Below are positions 31,752 to 41,490 of a stretch of 64,000 nucleotides of DNA, piece after piece. This DNA is from Flavobacterium davisii. Its GTDB lineage: Bacteria > Bacteroidota > Bacteroidia > Flavobacteriales > Flavobacteriaceae. Each line of letters opens with the position of its first letter. Within the stretch, counting starts at the first letter, position 1. A program made the translations under genes and the position numbers. The notes under the pieces are model-generated. The model saw only the letters and a list, made by a program, of their open reading frames with translations, searched no databases and was not told where the DNA came from. The stretch covers positions 868,001 through 932,000 of the forward strand of contig NZ_CP067378.1 in the NCBI RefSeq assembly GCF_019565505.1. The letters run 5' to 3'.

Positions 31752-34169
31752 ATGAAAAAAAACAGCACCAATATAGCATCAGAAATTGTCTTTTCTACCT
31801 TAATAAAAGGATTAGGAACCATCGATTTTATACCTCTCAATATCCAAACTCATATTCCTATTATCCACGATTGGGTAAACAGGGAGTATGCGCAATATTG
31901 GGGCATGATAGGTAAAAGTTGTAATGAAATAAAAAACGAATATGAAAAAATCATACAACATTCTGAGGTTTTTTTAGGACAAGTAAATGGCGAAATTTCC
32001 TTTCTTTTAGAAAAATACAATCCAAAAAATGATCCCATTTCTGATTATTATAAAGTAAAAGATCATGATTGCGGTATTCATGTAATTGTAGCTCCTACAA
32101 ACAATCCTATTCATCAATTTACTTGGAATATCTTTACCTCAATAATGAAATTTGTTTTTTCAGATCTTACTATTGAAAGAATCGTAGTAGAACCCGATAT
32201 TCGAAACGAAAAAATGTTTAAAATATGCCATCGAATTGGTTTCAAAGATGACAAAATAGTAGAATTACCTCACAAAACGGCTCGTTTATCTTTTTGTACA
32301 AGAAGACAATTTATTAAAAAAATAGATTCAGAAAACACTATTACATTAAATTTATCCGAAGTATTTTCGCAAATAAAAAATCCTGAAATAGCCACTAGCC
32401 ATATAAACGAAGATACTTGGGGACTGGCTAATAAATTATTGGTAAAAAAAGCTATTAGTGAGTTTTCCCACGAAAGCATCTTTACTCCTACTCTTATTAG
32501 TAAAGAAAACGAAGAAGACATTTATCAAATCATTAGTGACAATAGTGAAGTATCATATTCCTTTAAAGCAAAAAAGCTAGCACTTAACCACTGGTTAATT
32601 AATGAAAATTCTATCATTAAAAACTACAATCCCGAAGAAAAAATAGACGCTGTTTTATTTTTCAATGAGTACAAGAACACCATAGGGATATCCGATGAAT
32701 TATTTCCTTCCTATATAGAAGAAATAATTAGTACGTTACAAAGCAGTATGTCTAAATTAAAGAAAGATAATTTAAATTCACATCAACTAGTATACGCTGA
32801 TTTCCAAACCATTGAACAATCTATGAATGAAGGTCACCCCGGTTTTGTTGCTAATAATGGAAGAATAGGATTCAATAGTACCGATTATAAGACTTATACT
32901 CCTGAAACAGGAAATCCTTTTCAACTCGTATGGTTAGCAGGTAAAAAAGACCGAACAGTTTATGCAGGCACACAAGAACTCGATTATGACACTCTAATTC
33001 GTCAGGAATTGGGAGATGAAACCATTGAAATATTCAACATCATGATCAAAGAACAAGGAAAAAATCCTTCTGATTATTTCTTTATGCCAACCCATCCTTG
33101 GCAATGGTTTAATAAACTTGCTATTATTTTTTCTCCCGAAATAGCTCAAGGAAATCTAATCTGTTTAGGTTATGGAACAGACTATCATCAAGCTCAACAA
33201 TCTATTCGAACTCTTTTTAATATAAGCCATCCCCAAAAATTATATACAAAAACCTCTTTATCTATTTTAAACATGGGATTCATGCGAGGACTTCCTGTGT
33301 ATTATTTAGGTAGTGCCCCTGAAATGGCAAAATGGCTAGAAGATTTACTAAAAAAAGACCATTATCTACAACAAGTTCGATTTGGTATGCTTGGCGAAGT
33401 AGCATCTATTAGTTACATTAATCCTTATTTTGAGAGCTATGGAAAACATAATCCATACAACAAAATGATTGCCTCACTATGGCGTGAAAGCCCTGTAAAG
33501 TACCTTCAAAAAGGAGAACAATTAATGACTATGGCGGCATTATTACACATAGATAAAGAAGGAAATGCTTTTTTAACCGAAATGATTAAAGCATCAAAAA
33601 TGACCACCGACAAATGGTTAAAATCTTATTTCTCTATTTATCTCACCCCTCTTCTTCATTGTTTTTATGAATATGATTTAGTGTTTATGCCACATGGCGA
33701 AAACTTAATTTTAGGATTAAAAGATCACGTTCCTGTACGTTCATTTATGAAAGATATTACAGAAGAAGCCGTTATTCTGAATCCAGAAATTAAGCTCCCT
33801 ACAAATTTAGAAAGAATGTATGCAGAAGTACCAGAAGACGTAAAACTACTTTCGATCTTTATCGATGTTTTTGATGGTTTCTTCCGTTTTATGTCAGCCA
33901 TTTTAGTATCTCAAATACAGTACGACGAAAATCGCTTTTGGGAGTTAGTAGCCGAAAGTATTCAAGAATACCAACAAACACAACCTCACTTAGAAACAAA
34001 ATTTGAAAAATATGATTTATTTACTGCTGATTTTGAATTGTCTTGTTTAAACAGATTACAACTAAACAATAATAAAACTATGATAGATCTAGATGATCCC
34101 GTTGCTTTATTACAATTCCAAGGTAAAATTTCTAACCCTATTGCTCCGTACAAAAAAGTAATAGCTTAA
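31752..34169 (+). CDS. Fused GNAT acyltransferase - IucA/IucC NIS synthetase (BibC-like)
   Basis: 805 residues in one intact frame. Residues 10-190 form an AlcB/DesC-like siderophore acyltransferase (DWVNREYAQYWGM, CGIHVIVAP, VVEPDIRNEK). Residues 210-800 form an NIS synthetase with the ATP-binding EGHPGFVANNGRIGF, HPWQW, KTSLSILNMGFMRG and the metal-binding MPHGENLIL. In the bisucaberin pathway BibC has the same fusion: the first domain succinylates N-hydroxycadaverine and the second condenses the product. It starts 12 bases after the membrane-protein gene. Predicted product: a hydroxamate oligomer of the bisucaberin/desferrioxamine kind. Confidence 0.93.
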   Translation: MKKNSTNIASEIVFSTLIKGLGTIDFIPLNIQTHIPIIHDWVNREYAQYWGMIGKSCNEIKNEYEKIIQHSEVFLGQVNGEISFLLEKYNPKNDPISDYYKVKDHDCGIHVIVAPTNNPIHQFTWNIFTSIMKFVFSDLTIERIVVEPDIRNEKMFKICHRIGFKDDKIVELPHKTARLSFCTRRQFIKKIDSENTITLNLSEVFSQIKNPEIATSHINEDTWGLANKLLVKKAISEFSHESIFTPTLISKENEEDIYQIISDNSEVSYSFKAKKLALNHWLINENSIIKNYNPEEKIDAVLFFNEYKNTIGISDELFPSYIEEIISTLQSSMSKLKKDNLNSHQLVYADFQTIEQSMNEGHPGFVANNGRIGFNSTDYKTYTPETGNPFQLVWLAGKKDRTVYAGTQELDYDTLIRQELGDETIEIFNIMIKEQGKNPSDYFFMPTHPWQWFNKLAIIFSPEIAQGNLICLGYGTDYHQAQQSIRTLFNISHPQKLYTKTSLSILNMGFMRGLPVYYLGSAPEMAKWLEDLLKKDHYLQQVRFGMLGEVASISYINPYFESYGKHNPYNKMIASLWRESPVKYLQKGEQLMTMAALLHIDKEGNAFLTEMIKASKMTTDKWLKSYFSIYLTPLLHCFYEYDLVFMPHGENLILGLKDHVPVRSFMKDITEEAVILNPEIKLPTNLERMYAEVPEDVKLLSIFIDVFDGFFRFMSAILVSQIQYDENRFWELVAESIQEYQQTQPHLETKFEKYDLFTADFELSCLNRLQLNNNKTMIDLDDPVALLQFQGKISNPIAPYKKVIA

Positions 34170-34181
34170 ATCTAAGAAAGT

Positions 34182-34778
34182 ATGAACAGTACACAGCAAT
34201 CCAATCAAAATATAGAAAACCAAATCTGTTTTAGTAAAAAAATAGAGTCTATAGGTTTTTTTGAACTGAGAAAATTTAACCTAACCCAAGATTTACCTAT
34301 AATTTATCAATGGGTTCAAAAAGAATATGCTATCTATTGGGGTATGATGGGTTTACAATACAATGAAGTAAAAACCATTTATCAAAAACTAGTAGAAAAC
34401 ACTCATATCTATATTGGGTTATTTCAAGGAAAAATAGCTTTTTTATTAGAATGCTATGATCCTCAAGAAGATATCATTAAAGAACATTATGAAGTAAAAA
34501 AAGGAGATATAGGCATGCATATTTTGGTTGCCCCTCCAGACAAAAAAATAAATGGTTTTACTTGGCAAATTTTCAAATTTATATTAGACTTTATTTTTAG
34601 CAATTCAACCATTAATCGTGTAGTGGTAGAACCTGATGCAAAAAATGAAAAAATACATATTTTAAACGAAAAAGCAGGGTTTGTTTTTCAAAAATTCATT
34701 GACTTACCACATAAAAAAGCACGATTAGAATTTTGCACAAGACAGCAGTACTACCATGCCATTATGAACAGTAACTAA
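34182..34778 (+). CDS. Stand-alone siderophore acyltransferase (GNAT, AlcB/DesC-like)
   Basis: 198 residues, related to the N-terminal domain of the preceding fused protein: QWVQKEYAIYWGMMG, GMHILVAPP, RVVVEPDAKNEK and LPHKKARLEFCTRQQ match in order. It acylates an N-hydroxylated amine with an acyl-CoA. It begins 12 bases after the fused gene. A second copy suggests either a different acyl donor or redundancy. The gene is followed by a 206-base gap with a large hairpin before the second synthetase. Confidence 0.9.
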   Translation: MNSTQQSNQNIENQICFSKKIESIGFFELRKFNLTQDLPIIYQWVQKEYAIYWGMMGLQYNEVKTIYQKLVENTHIYIGLFQGKIAFLLECYDPQEDIIKEHYEVKKGDIGMHILVAPPDKKINGFTWQIFKFILDFIFSNSTINRVVVEPDAKNEKIHILNEKAGFVFQKFIDLPHKKARLEFCTRQQYYHAIMNSN

Positions 34779-34838
34779 CATTCGATTTTCTAAAATAAGG
34801 CTGTCTGATAAACCGTAAATGAACGTCTAGTTTAGCCG

Positions 34839-34895
34839 TTCGACGATTGGAGAAATTACATTATTAATATTATGTAATTTCTTCCAGTAGTCGAA
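34839..34895. repeat. Long imperfect hairpin inside the siderophore operon
   Basis: The arms TTCGAC...GAAATTACAT and ATGTAATTTC...GTCGAA pair for over 20 bases (core perfect arms 34852-34861 and 34872-34881) around a 10-base AT loop. No T-tract follows on the plus strand, so it is not a standard terminator. It may be a small inverted-repeat insertion, an mRNA processing site or a partial attenuator between two groups of siderophore genes. Confidence 0.6.
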
Positions 34896-34984
34896 ATAAC
34901 CAGATCCCCCTTCTTTTCGTCCCCTTTCAATACTAACCTTCCATTTTTAACTTTTTAATACAGCTCTTTGTAAAATACTATTTT

Positions 34985-36795
34985 ATGGATACAAAAACAT
35001 CTACTGCTCCTATTCTTGCAGAAAATATAAAACATCTAAAATTAGCCCATTGGGAAAAAGCTAACAGACTTCTTACCCGAAAAGCTATTTCAGAATTTTC
35101 ACATGAAACACTTATTAGCCCAATTTATAATGAAAAAATAAATAAATACCAACTAAATACAATAGATAAACAGTACACGTATACCTTTCCTGCGCATATA
35201 AAAGCTCTTAATAACTGGCATATTCCTTATGAAAGTATTATAAAAGAAGATACTAACGGTAATACAATTCCTCTATGTCTCATTAGCTTTATTCTTGAAT
35301 TTAAAGACCTCCTTGAAATTCCAACTGATTTACTTCCTACCTATCTAGAAGAAATTAATGCGACTCTTTATAGCACTACTTATAAAATTTCAAAGGAAAA
35401 ATTCAGCGCAAATGAACTTCCTCATACAGATTATCAAACTATTGAACACAGTGTTACCGAAGGACATCCTTGCTTTTTAGCAAATAGCGGAAAAAATGGT
35501 TTTAGTAGTCTTGATTTTATTTTATTTTCACCAGAAGCCAATAGTCCTATTCAATTATTATGGGTGGCAGGTCATAAAAGTAGTGCTCAATTTTCTTGTA
35601 TTGATTCTCTCAGTTATGACTTATTAATCAAAACGGAATTAGATAACGAAACTCAAATTATATTTCAAAAAGTACTAGAAACCGAAAAAGTAGATCCTAA
35701 CGAATACCTTTGGTTTCCTGTACATCCATGGCAATGGGATAATAAACTGACCTTGATTTTTACTCATGATATTGCCCAAAAAAAATTAATTCCTTTAGGA
35801 TTTGCCCCTGACAAACACTCGGCTCAACAATCTATACGTACTTTTTATAATCTTTCTAATACAAGCAAACATTTTACAAAAACGGCTTTATCTGTAATTA
35901 ACATGGGATTTATGCGAGGTCTTTCTCCTTATTACATGGAAAGTACTCCCGTTATTACTACTTGGTTAGAAAATCTTGTACAAACAGATCCTTTTTACAA
36001 TCCAAAGGTTTTACCGTTTTAGGAGAAGTAGCCACTTTAGGATATCGTAATATTTTATGGGAAAATCTTGGCAAAACCATTCCACATAACAAAATGTTAG
36101 CTACGCTTTGGAGAGAAAGCCCTGCTACAAAACTTCAAAAAGATGAAGATTGTTTTACCATGGCTGCATTACTTCATTTAGACTATCAAGGCCAACCTTT
36201 TATTAAACATCTTATTGAATCCTCTAAAATCAATTCAAAACAATGGATTGATCAATATCTACAAGCCTATTTAATTCCTCTCATTCACTGTTTTTATACC
36301 CATGAACTAGTATTTATGCCACATGGAGAAAATCTTATTCTAGTAATAAAAGACCATATTATTGAACGTGTTTTAATAAAAGACATTACAGAAGAAATCA
36401 TGCTCTTTAATCATACAATCTCCTTACCAGAAAAAGCAGAAAGAATACGTATGAATTTACCAGACAATTTAAAAATATTGAGTATTCAAAATGACATTTT
36501 CCAACACTTCTTTCGCTTTCTATCGGCTATTTTAGATCAATATAATATTTTAAGTGAGCATGATTTTTGGAAAAGTGTTGGAACTTCTATTGCTGAATAT
36601 CAGCTACAAAATCCTCAACTTAAGGAATCTTTTATACAACATGACATATTTAGCAAAACATTTGACTCTTGTTGTTTAAATCGTTTACAACTTAAAAACA
36701 ATAAGCAAATGTTAGATCTAGCTGATCCAGCTTCTAGTTTACAATTTGTAGGAACATTAGAAAATCCCATTCATCAATATAAACCTGTATGGTAA
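34985..36795 (+). CDS. Second IucA/IucC-family NIS synthetase (one frameshift)
   Basis: 603 residues after adding one A in 36004-36006. Motifs: EGHPCFLANSGKNGFSS, HPWQWDN, KTALSVINMGFMRG, GEVATLG, LWRESPA and MPHGENLIL, in the same order as in the fused synthetase, to which it is clearly related but divergent. It condenses a carboxylate with an amine or hydroxylamine using ATP. Two synthetases in one operon suggest stepwise assembly, for example chain extension by one and cyclisation or citrate attachment by the other; that division is inference. Its end overlaps the MATE gene by 7 bases. Confidence 0.92.
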
Positions 36796-38188
36796 AAACT
36801 ATTAAAGCAAAATTAAAATTTCTTCAGCATCATGATATTGTTGATTTTAATTCTATTGGACTTAAAGAAGGAATCTGGTTATTAGCTATCCCTATGATTT
36901 TAGAGTTAATCCTTGAATCAGTCTTTTCTTTGGTAGATTTGTACTTCGTAGGGCATTTGCCAGATAGTCATTTAGCCATTCAAATTATAGGTTTTACAGA
37001 ATCTATCAACACTATAATATATTCAATAGCGGTAGGTTTTAGCGTAGCTGTTACTGCTCTAATTTCTATTTCTATTGGTGAAAAAAAATAGAAAAAACAG
37101 GAAAAATTATCATGCAAGCATTAATCATCTCTTGTTTACTTTCTTTAATAATTAGTATACTAGGTTATTTTTATGCTATTGATATTTTTGCTTCTTTAAA
37201 TGTTTCTCAAAAGGCTATTGCTTATGGTATAAGTTATCCTAAAATTATCTTCAGCAATAGTATTTTTATACTCTTATTGTTTTTAATTAATGGAATATTT
37301 CGAGGTATAGGTAATCCTTTACTCGCTATGAAAAGTCTTTGGATAGCAAATGGTTTTAATCTCATATTATGCCCTTTACTCATAAATGGCTGGGGAATTT
37401 TTCCTGCTATGGGGATTGAGGGAGCAGCTTGGGCAACAGTCAGCGGTAGAGCAATAGGCGTTTTTTATCAATTATATTCTATTTTCAGAATCCGAAAATC
37501 TATAGGTTTTCAAAAGAACGGTATACAATTTCACTACCCTATCATAAGATCTATTACTTCTATTGCTATACCCGGTATATTACAATATGTATTAGCCTCT
37601 TTAAGTTGGATTTATTTAGCTCAATTAATTGCTAAAAGTGGTGGCGAATATGGCTCAGCAGGTTTTCAGATAGCGGTTAGAGTTATGATGTTTTTTATAC
37701 TCCCTATTTGGGGTTTAAGTAATGCTGTTGCCACTCTTACAGGTCAATATTTAGGAGCCCAACATAGTATAAGAGTAAAAGTGTTAACTAAAATTGTACT
37801 TAAATATACTATTATACTTTGCTTAGGAATTACACTAATCAATATTTTTTTTGCAGAAGGTATTAGCTTATTTTTCACTAATGACATACAAACTATAGCA
37901 CAAGCAAAGGAATCTATGAAAATTATCAGTTTAGGTTATATCTCCTATGGAATTTCAATGATTTTAAATAATTTATTTAATGGTGCAGGTAATACAAAAA
38001 TCCCTACAATCGTTAATTTTATTGGATTTTGGATTTTTCAGATACCGCTTGCGTATTATCTAATTGATATACAAAAAAGTAATTATTTTTATGTTATTGG
38101 ATTGATTCCTATTACCGAAACAATACTTTGCTTGCTTTATAGTGCCTTGTGGAAAAATTTAGCAAATAGCATAACAACACAGGATTGA
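36789..38188 (+). CDS. MATE-family efflux transporter (one frameshift), probable siderophore exporter
   Basis: 466 residues after adding one A in 37081-37087. About twelve membrane segments; the N-terminal half carries LLAIPMILELILESVFSLVDLYFVG, and the loop region with GIFRGIGNPLLAMK is typical of MATE/DinF transporters. Start ATG at 36789 lies inside the last codons of the NIS synthetase gene, evidence of translational coupling. By position it should export the siderophore or its intermediates across the inner membrane. Last gene of the operon. Confidence 0.9.
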
Positions 38189-38251
38189 TTTGTAAAAGAA
38201 ACTTGCGTTATTATTTATTAAAGCGACCGTCTGAAAAGTGACCTAATACCA

Positions 38252-38459
38252 TTTAACCCAGATTACGCATTAGACCCGAGCCTAGCGAATAGACGAAGTA
38301 AATCTATTCCAGTTTATTTTTCTTCCAATTCAAGCACGTACTCAAATTTTAATCATCAAAATAGTTCATTATTTTTTCTTCTAAAATTTTCCGTGAGCAC
38401 TTGAATTTATTGAAAAATTTTGTTTCACAACCAAGTCTAATGTGGAATCTGGGTTTAAA
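38252..38459. repeat. Structured non-coding element with imperfect terminal inverted repeats
   Basis: Left end (38252-38275: TTTAACCCAGATTACGC then ATTAGAC) and right end (38435-38459: GTCTAATGTGG then AATCTGGGTTTAAA) are inverted copies differing at two or three positions. Inside lie further nested pairs: GAATAGA/TCTATTC near 38290-38312 and AATTCAAG.../...CTTGAATT. No coding frame. This looks like a MITE or other small foldback element. A related end (AAATCTGGGTTTAAAA) is at 59156-59171. Confidence 0.65.
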
Positions 38460-38513
38460 ATTTGAATTTTCTTTTTAAAAATAGTACCTCTACAAAAACA
38501 ACAAAAATGAGTG

Positions 38514-38620
38514 TTCGTTCTCGATGCGCTTCGCGCTCGAACTAGCGGTGATTTCAATTATAGACTCAACCCTCTGTTCGAGTTCTTTTTAAAATAAAAA
38601 AAAGCGTATCGAGAACTTCC
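38514..38620. repeat. Inverted-repeat pair flanking about 70 bases
   Basis: GTTCTCGATGCGCTT at about 38514-38528 and AAGCGTATCGAGAAC at about 38602-38616 are inverse copies with one mismatch. Inside is a short GC-richer tract with GCTTCGCGC. No gene. Part of the repeat cluster between the siderophore operon and mpl. Confidence 0.55.
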
Positions 38621-39093
38621 TTTTTAATCCAGCATATTTTAAGTTTAAATGGTATTATTTTATGAAATGTTTCTAATTGTGATTCTTTTTTTTGATATTG
38701 ATTATGTGACACCTCCTTACGTAGTGACAAACAAGAGACTAAAAATAGAACCAAAAAGGTTCTTCATTGAACCAAAAAGGTTCTTCTTTGAACCAAAAAG
38801 GTTCTTCGTTGAACCAAAAAGGTTCTTCGTTGAACCAAAAAGGGTCTTCGTTGAACCAAAAAGAGTCTTCTTTGAACCAAAAAGGGTCTTCATTGAACCA
38901 AAAAGGTTCTTCGTTGAACCAAAAAGGTTCTTCGTTGAACCAAAAAGAGTCTTCTTTGAACCAAAAAAACTAATCTATGGAACTTTTATGCTTAGGAGCA
39001 ATAAAATATAATAATACAGAACATCAAGGATTTAATACCATTTAAACTTTGAATTTTCTTTTTAACCCAGTATATTTTAAGTTAAAAGGCATA
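38613..39093. repeat. Direct and inverted repeats bracketing the 21-bp array
   Basis: A 43-base sequence at 38613-38655 (GAACTTCCTTTTTAATCC...) recurs with about 10 changes at 39051-39093. In addition GTTTAAATGGTATTA (38643-38657) is the exact inverse of TAATACCATTTAAAC at 39033-39047, and TAATACCATTTAAC is found again at 38244-38257. The array thus sits inside a duplicated, partly inverted frame, as in a small composite mobile element. Apart from these repeats, 38189-39226 holds no gene that I can support. Confidence 0.55.
38748..38968. repeat. 21-bp tandem repeat array (about 10.5 copies), each with an internal palindrome
   Basis: Units of 21 bases start GAACCAAAAAGGTTC and end with TTCNTT. 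Ten full and one partial copy. Variation is limited to two places: GGTTC/GGGTC/GAGTC in the right arm and CATT/CTTT/CGTT at the end. Unvaried units can fold as a 5-base stem with an A5 loop. The array is a multiple of three and is therefore open in several frames (7-residue repeats), but no start signal or codon constraint supports a protein. Confidence 0.9.
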
Positions 39094-39226
39094 CCCTCTC
39101 CTTTCGATCAGAAGGAGAAATCACACAATACAAATTATGAAATTCCTCCTTTTATCGGAATGAATAAACTAAATGTTTTTTTTAATTTTTGAAATAATGT
39201 CTTAAAAAGATTGATTTTGTGATTTA

Positions 39227-40588
39227 TTACTGAATCAATCCTTTAACCTCATCAAAGTTTAATCCGCCATAGTTTCCAGAACTCATCAAAAGCAAAGCGG
39301 AATCATTAAGCTGCTGGCTAAATAAATAATTTTTAAAATCCATTGGATTGGTATAAATAATCAAATCATCACGTTTAAAAGACTGTGCTATTTGATCATA
39401 CGTTACTTCTTCTAATTTTTTTATTTTTACTGCATCTGGTGAATAAAATACAACCGCTATATCGGCTGCATCTAAAGCGCCTTCGTACTGTTTTAAGAAT
39501 TCAGCATTCAAACTACTATAGGTATGTAATTCTAAACAGGCTATTAATTTACGGTTAGGATATTGTGCTTTTACAGCTTTTGTTGTGGCTGACACTTTAC
39601 TTGGTGAATGGGCAAAATCTTTATAAGCTACTTTGTCTTTGGATTCTGCTATTTTTTCTAAGCGTTTAGACGCTCCTTTAAAGGAGGCTATCGCCTCATA
39701 AAACGCTACTTCATCTACTCCCATACATTGACAAACCCATTTAGCTCCTGCTAAGTTATTTAAATTATGGGCTCCAAAAATTTCTATAGGCATTTCACCT
39801 TCTGGAGTATTCAATAAAGTTATACCATTTTCTACTGTATATTCTGGAGTAGAATAAGGTATCTTACGAATTGGATTTTCTGCCTTTTCAGCTACTTCTT
39901 TTACTTCTAAATCATTTTCATTATAGATTAAAATCCCTCCATTAGTAATCTTTTTTATAAAAATATCAAATTGATTCACATAATTTTCATAAGTTGGAAA
40001 TACATTAATATGATCCCAAGCTATACCTGAAATTAGTGCAATATTAGGGTTATATAAATGAAATTTTGGACGTAAATCAATAGGAGATGTTAGATATTCA
40101 TCTCCTTCTAAAACGATAAATTCATTTTCTTCTGTTAAATGCACCATGGTATCAAATCCTTCTAAAAGAGCTCCTACCATATAATCTACCTTAATATTAT
40201 GATAATTCATTACGTGTAAAATCATAGAGGTAATGGTAGTTTTTCCATGGCTCCCTCCTATTACAACACGTGTTTTATTTTTAGATTGTTCATATAAAAA
40301 CTCTGGGTAAGAATATATTTTCAATCCTAATTCTTGCGCTTTTAATAATTCTGGGTTATCCGCTTTAGCATGCATTCCTAAAATAACGGCCTGTATATCT
40401 GCTGTAATTTTTTCAGGAAACCATCCTAATTCAACGGGTAATAATCCTTTGGCCTCTAATCGTGATTTAGAGGGTTCAAAAATAGCATCATCACTACCTG
40501 TTACTTGGTATCCTTTATTATGTAAAGCTAATGCTAAATTGTGCATGGCTGCACCACCTATGGCTATAAAGTGTGTTCTCATCTGCAA
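39227..40588 (-). CDS. mpl: UDP-N-acetylmuramate:L-alanyl-gamma-D-glutamyl-meso-DAP ligase (Mpl), peptidoglycan recycling
   Basis: 453 residues in an intact frame. The N-terminal GGAAMHNLALALHNKGYQVTGSD is the Mur-ligase UDP-binding domain; IGGSHGKTTITSMILHV is the ATP P-loop; ISGIAWDHINVF and the C-terminal domain (YKDFAHSPSKVSATTKAV) follow. The SHGKTT and DHINVF variants are typical of Mpl rather than MurC. It reattaches recycled tripeptide to UDP-MurNAc. It stands alone on the minus strand, bordered on both sides by tandem-repeat DNA. Confidence 0.92.
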   Translation of the reverse strand: MQMRTHFIAIGGAAMHNLALALHNKGYQVTGSDDAIFEPSKSRLEAKGLLPVELGWFPEKITADIQAVILGMHAKADNPELLKAQELGLKIYSYPEFLYEQSKNKTRVVIGGSHGKTTITSMILHVMNYHNIKVDYMVGALLEGFDTMVHLTEENEFIVLEGDEYLTSPIDLRPKFHLYNPNIALISGIAWDHINVFPTYENYVNQFDIFIKKITNGGILIYNENDLEVKEVAEKAENPIRKIPYSTPEYTVENGITLLNTPEGEMPIEIFGAHNLNNLAGAKWVCQCMGVDEVAFYEAIASFKGASKRLEKIAESKDKVAYKDFAHSPSKVSATTKAVKAQYPNRKLIACLELHTYSSLNAEFLKQYEGALDAADIAVVFYSPDAVKIKKLEEVTYDQIAQSFKRDDLIIYTNPMDFKNYLFSQQLNDSALLLMSSGNYGGLNFDEVKGLIQ

Positions 40589-40886
40589 GTATGAAGGTTA
40601 ACGGTTTAAAACTCTACTTTAATAAGTCTTAACCTATTTTTGTTCAAATATAAGGTATCAGTTTTTCATTCGAAATAGGAATCGTTAAATTATATTTGAA
40701 AAATAGGGCTTGCTTTTTTATAAAAAAATCTAAAAAAAATAAAAACTTGATCTATGATTTCTTCTTAATCGCAAATTATGTGGTAGAAATTTATTCCAAA
40801 CAAAGAAGAACTCTAAATCTAAGAAGCGTACTTTTTTATTAAATTAGGCTGTCTTAAAAGTTCACAATTTTGTCATTTATTGCTTC

Positions 40887-41096
40887 TTCACTATTCCCTC
40901 TTCACTATTCCCTCTTCACTATTCACTATTCCCTCTTCACTATTCCCTCTTCACTATTCCCTCTTCACTATTCCCTCTTCACTATTCCCTCTTCACTATT
41001 GCCTCTCCACTATTACCTCTTCACTATTACCTCTTCACTATTACCTCTTCACTATTACCTCTTCACTATTACCTCTTCACTATTACCTCTTCACTA
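40887..41096. repeat. 14-bp tandem repeat array (about 15 copies)
   Basis: Units of CTATTCCCTCTTCA in the left part and CTATTACCTCTTCA in the right part, with one unit carrying an internal CACTATT duplication. The two-block variant order suggests expansion by slippage from each end. No gene. A related TCACTA tract lies in the ribosomal operon at 8203-8240. Likely length-variable between strains. Confidence 0.9.
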
Positions 41097-41100
41097 ATGT

Positions 41101-41490
41101 CTGTGTTTTTTAATCTCTAACGCATAATCAGTATTACATTTTAAAAACTATGTGTTACGCTCTTTATGGGGTTGGGATGACAAGGGCGTCAAATTATTTA
41201 TTCTTCAACAATCCCCGCTAGTTTGTCACTCCGACAAAGGAAGGTGTCGCATTATTTATATGATGGGCCCTCGTTCCTATTCTATGAATAAAAAAAGCCT
41301 CCACTATTTTATTTTCTTCGATTCCTTATCAATTAAAATGAGATTGATTTTCTACACAATAACACAAATATCAAAATAATAATAAATAAAAAGTACAAAA
41401 ATTGATAAGAATATTTAAATTTGACAAAACAACCAAATGTTTAACAAAATATTTTTAAACATTGAAAACTAACTAAAAAACAGATTTATA
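41101..41490. other. Non-coding upstream region of the effector array
   Basis: About 390 bases with no convincing gene. It holds GGGATGACAAGG at 41171 and TTTGTCACTCCGACAAAGGAAGG near 41221 in a broken form, fragments of the kind of CATTCCGACGAAGGA intergenic repeat common in Bacteroidota. The last 90 bases are AT-rich and should contain the promoter of the first effector gene, but no clear TTTG/TAnnTTTG pair was found. Confidence 0.4.

Noticed and set aside
38649-39011. Frames of 120 and 68 codons encoding seven-residue repeats
   Set aside because: They are a by-product of a 21-base tandem array, open in several frames at once, with no supported start or codon bias.
34793-40870. GGCTGTCT motifs near 34799 and 40847 as insertion-sequence ends
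   Set aside because: They resemble common IS termini, but no transposase fragment or paired inverted end is present near either; a chance match cannot be excluded.
38748-41096. CRISPR array
   Set aside because: Both tandem arrays have contiguous 21- and 14-base units with no unique spacers and no cas genes nearby.
40870-41113. Two overlapping frames of 75-77 codons over the 14-bp array
   Set aside because: Low-complexity translation of a tandem repeat in more than one frame; no sign of coding.
41152-41379. 75-codon frame upstream of cassette 1
   Set aside because: It runs through an intergenic-repeat fragment and AT-rich DNA and resembles no protein.
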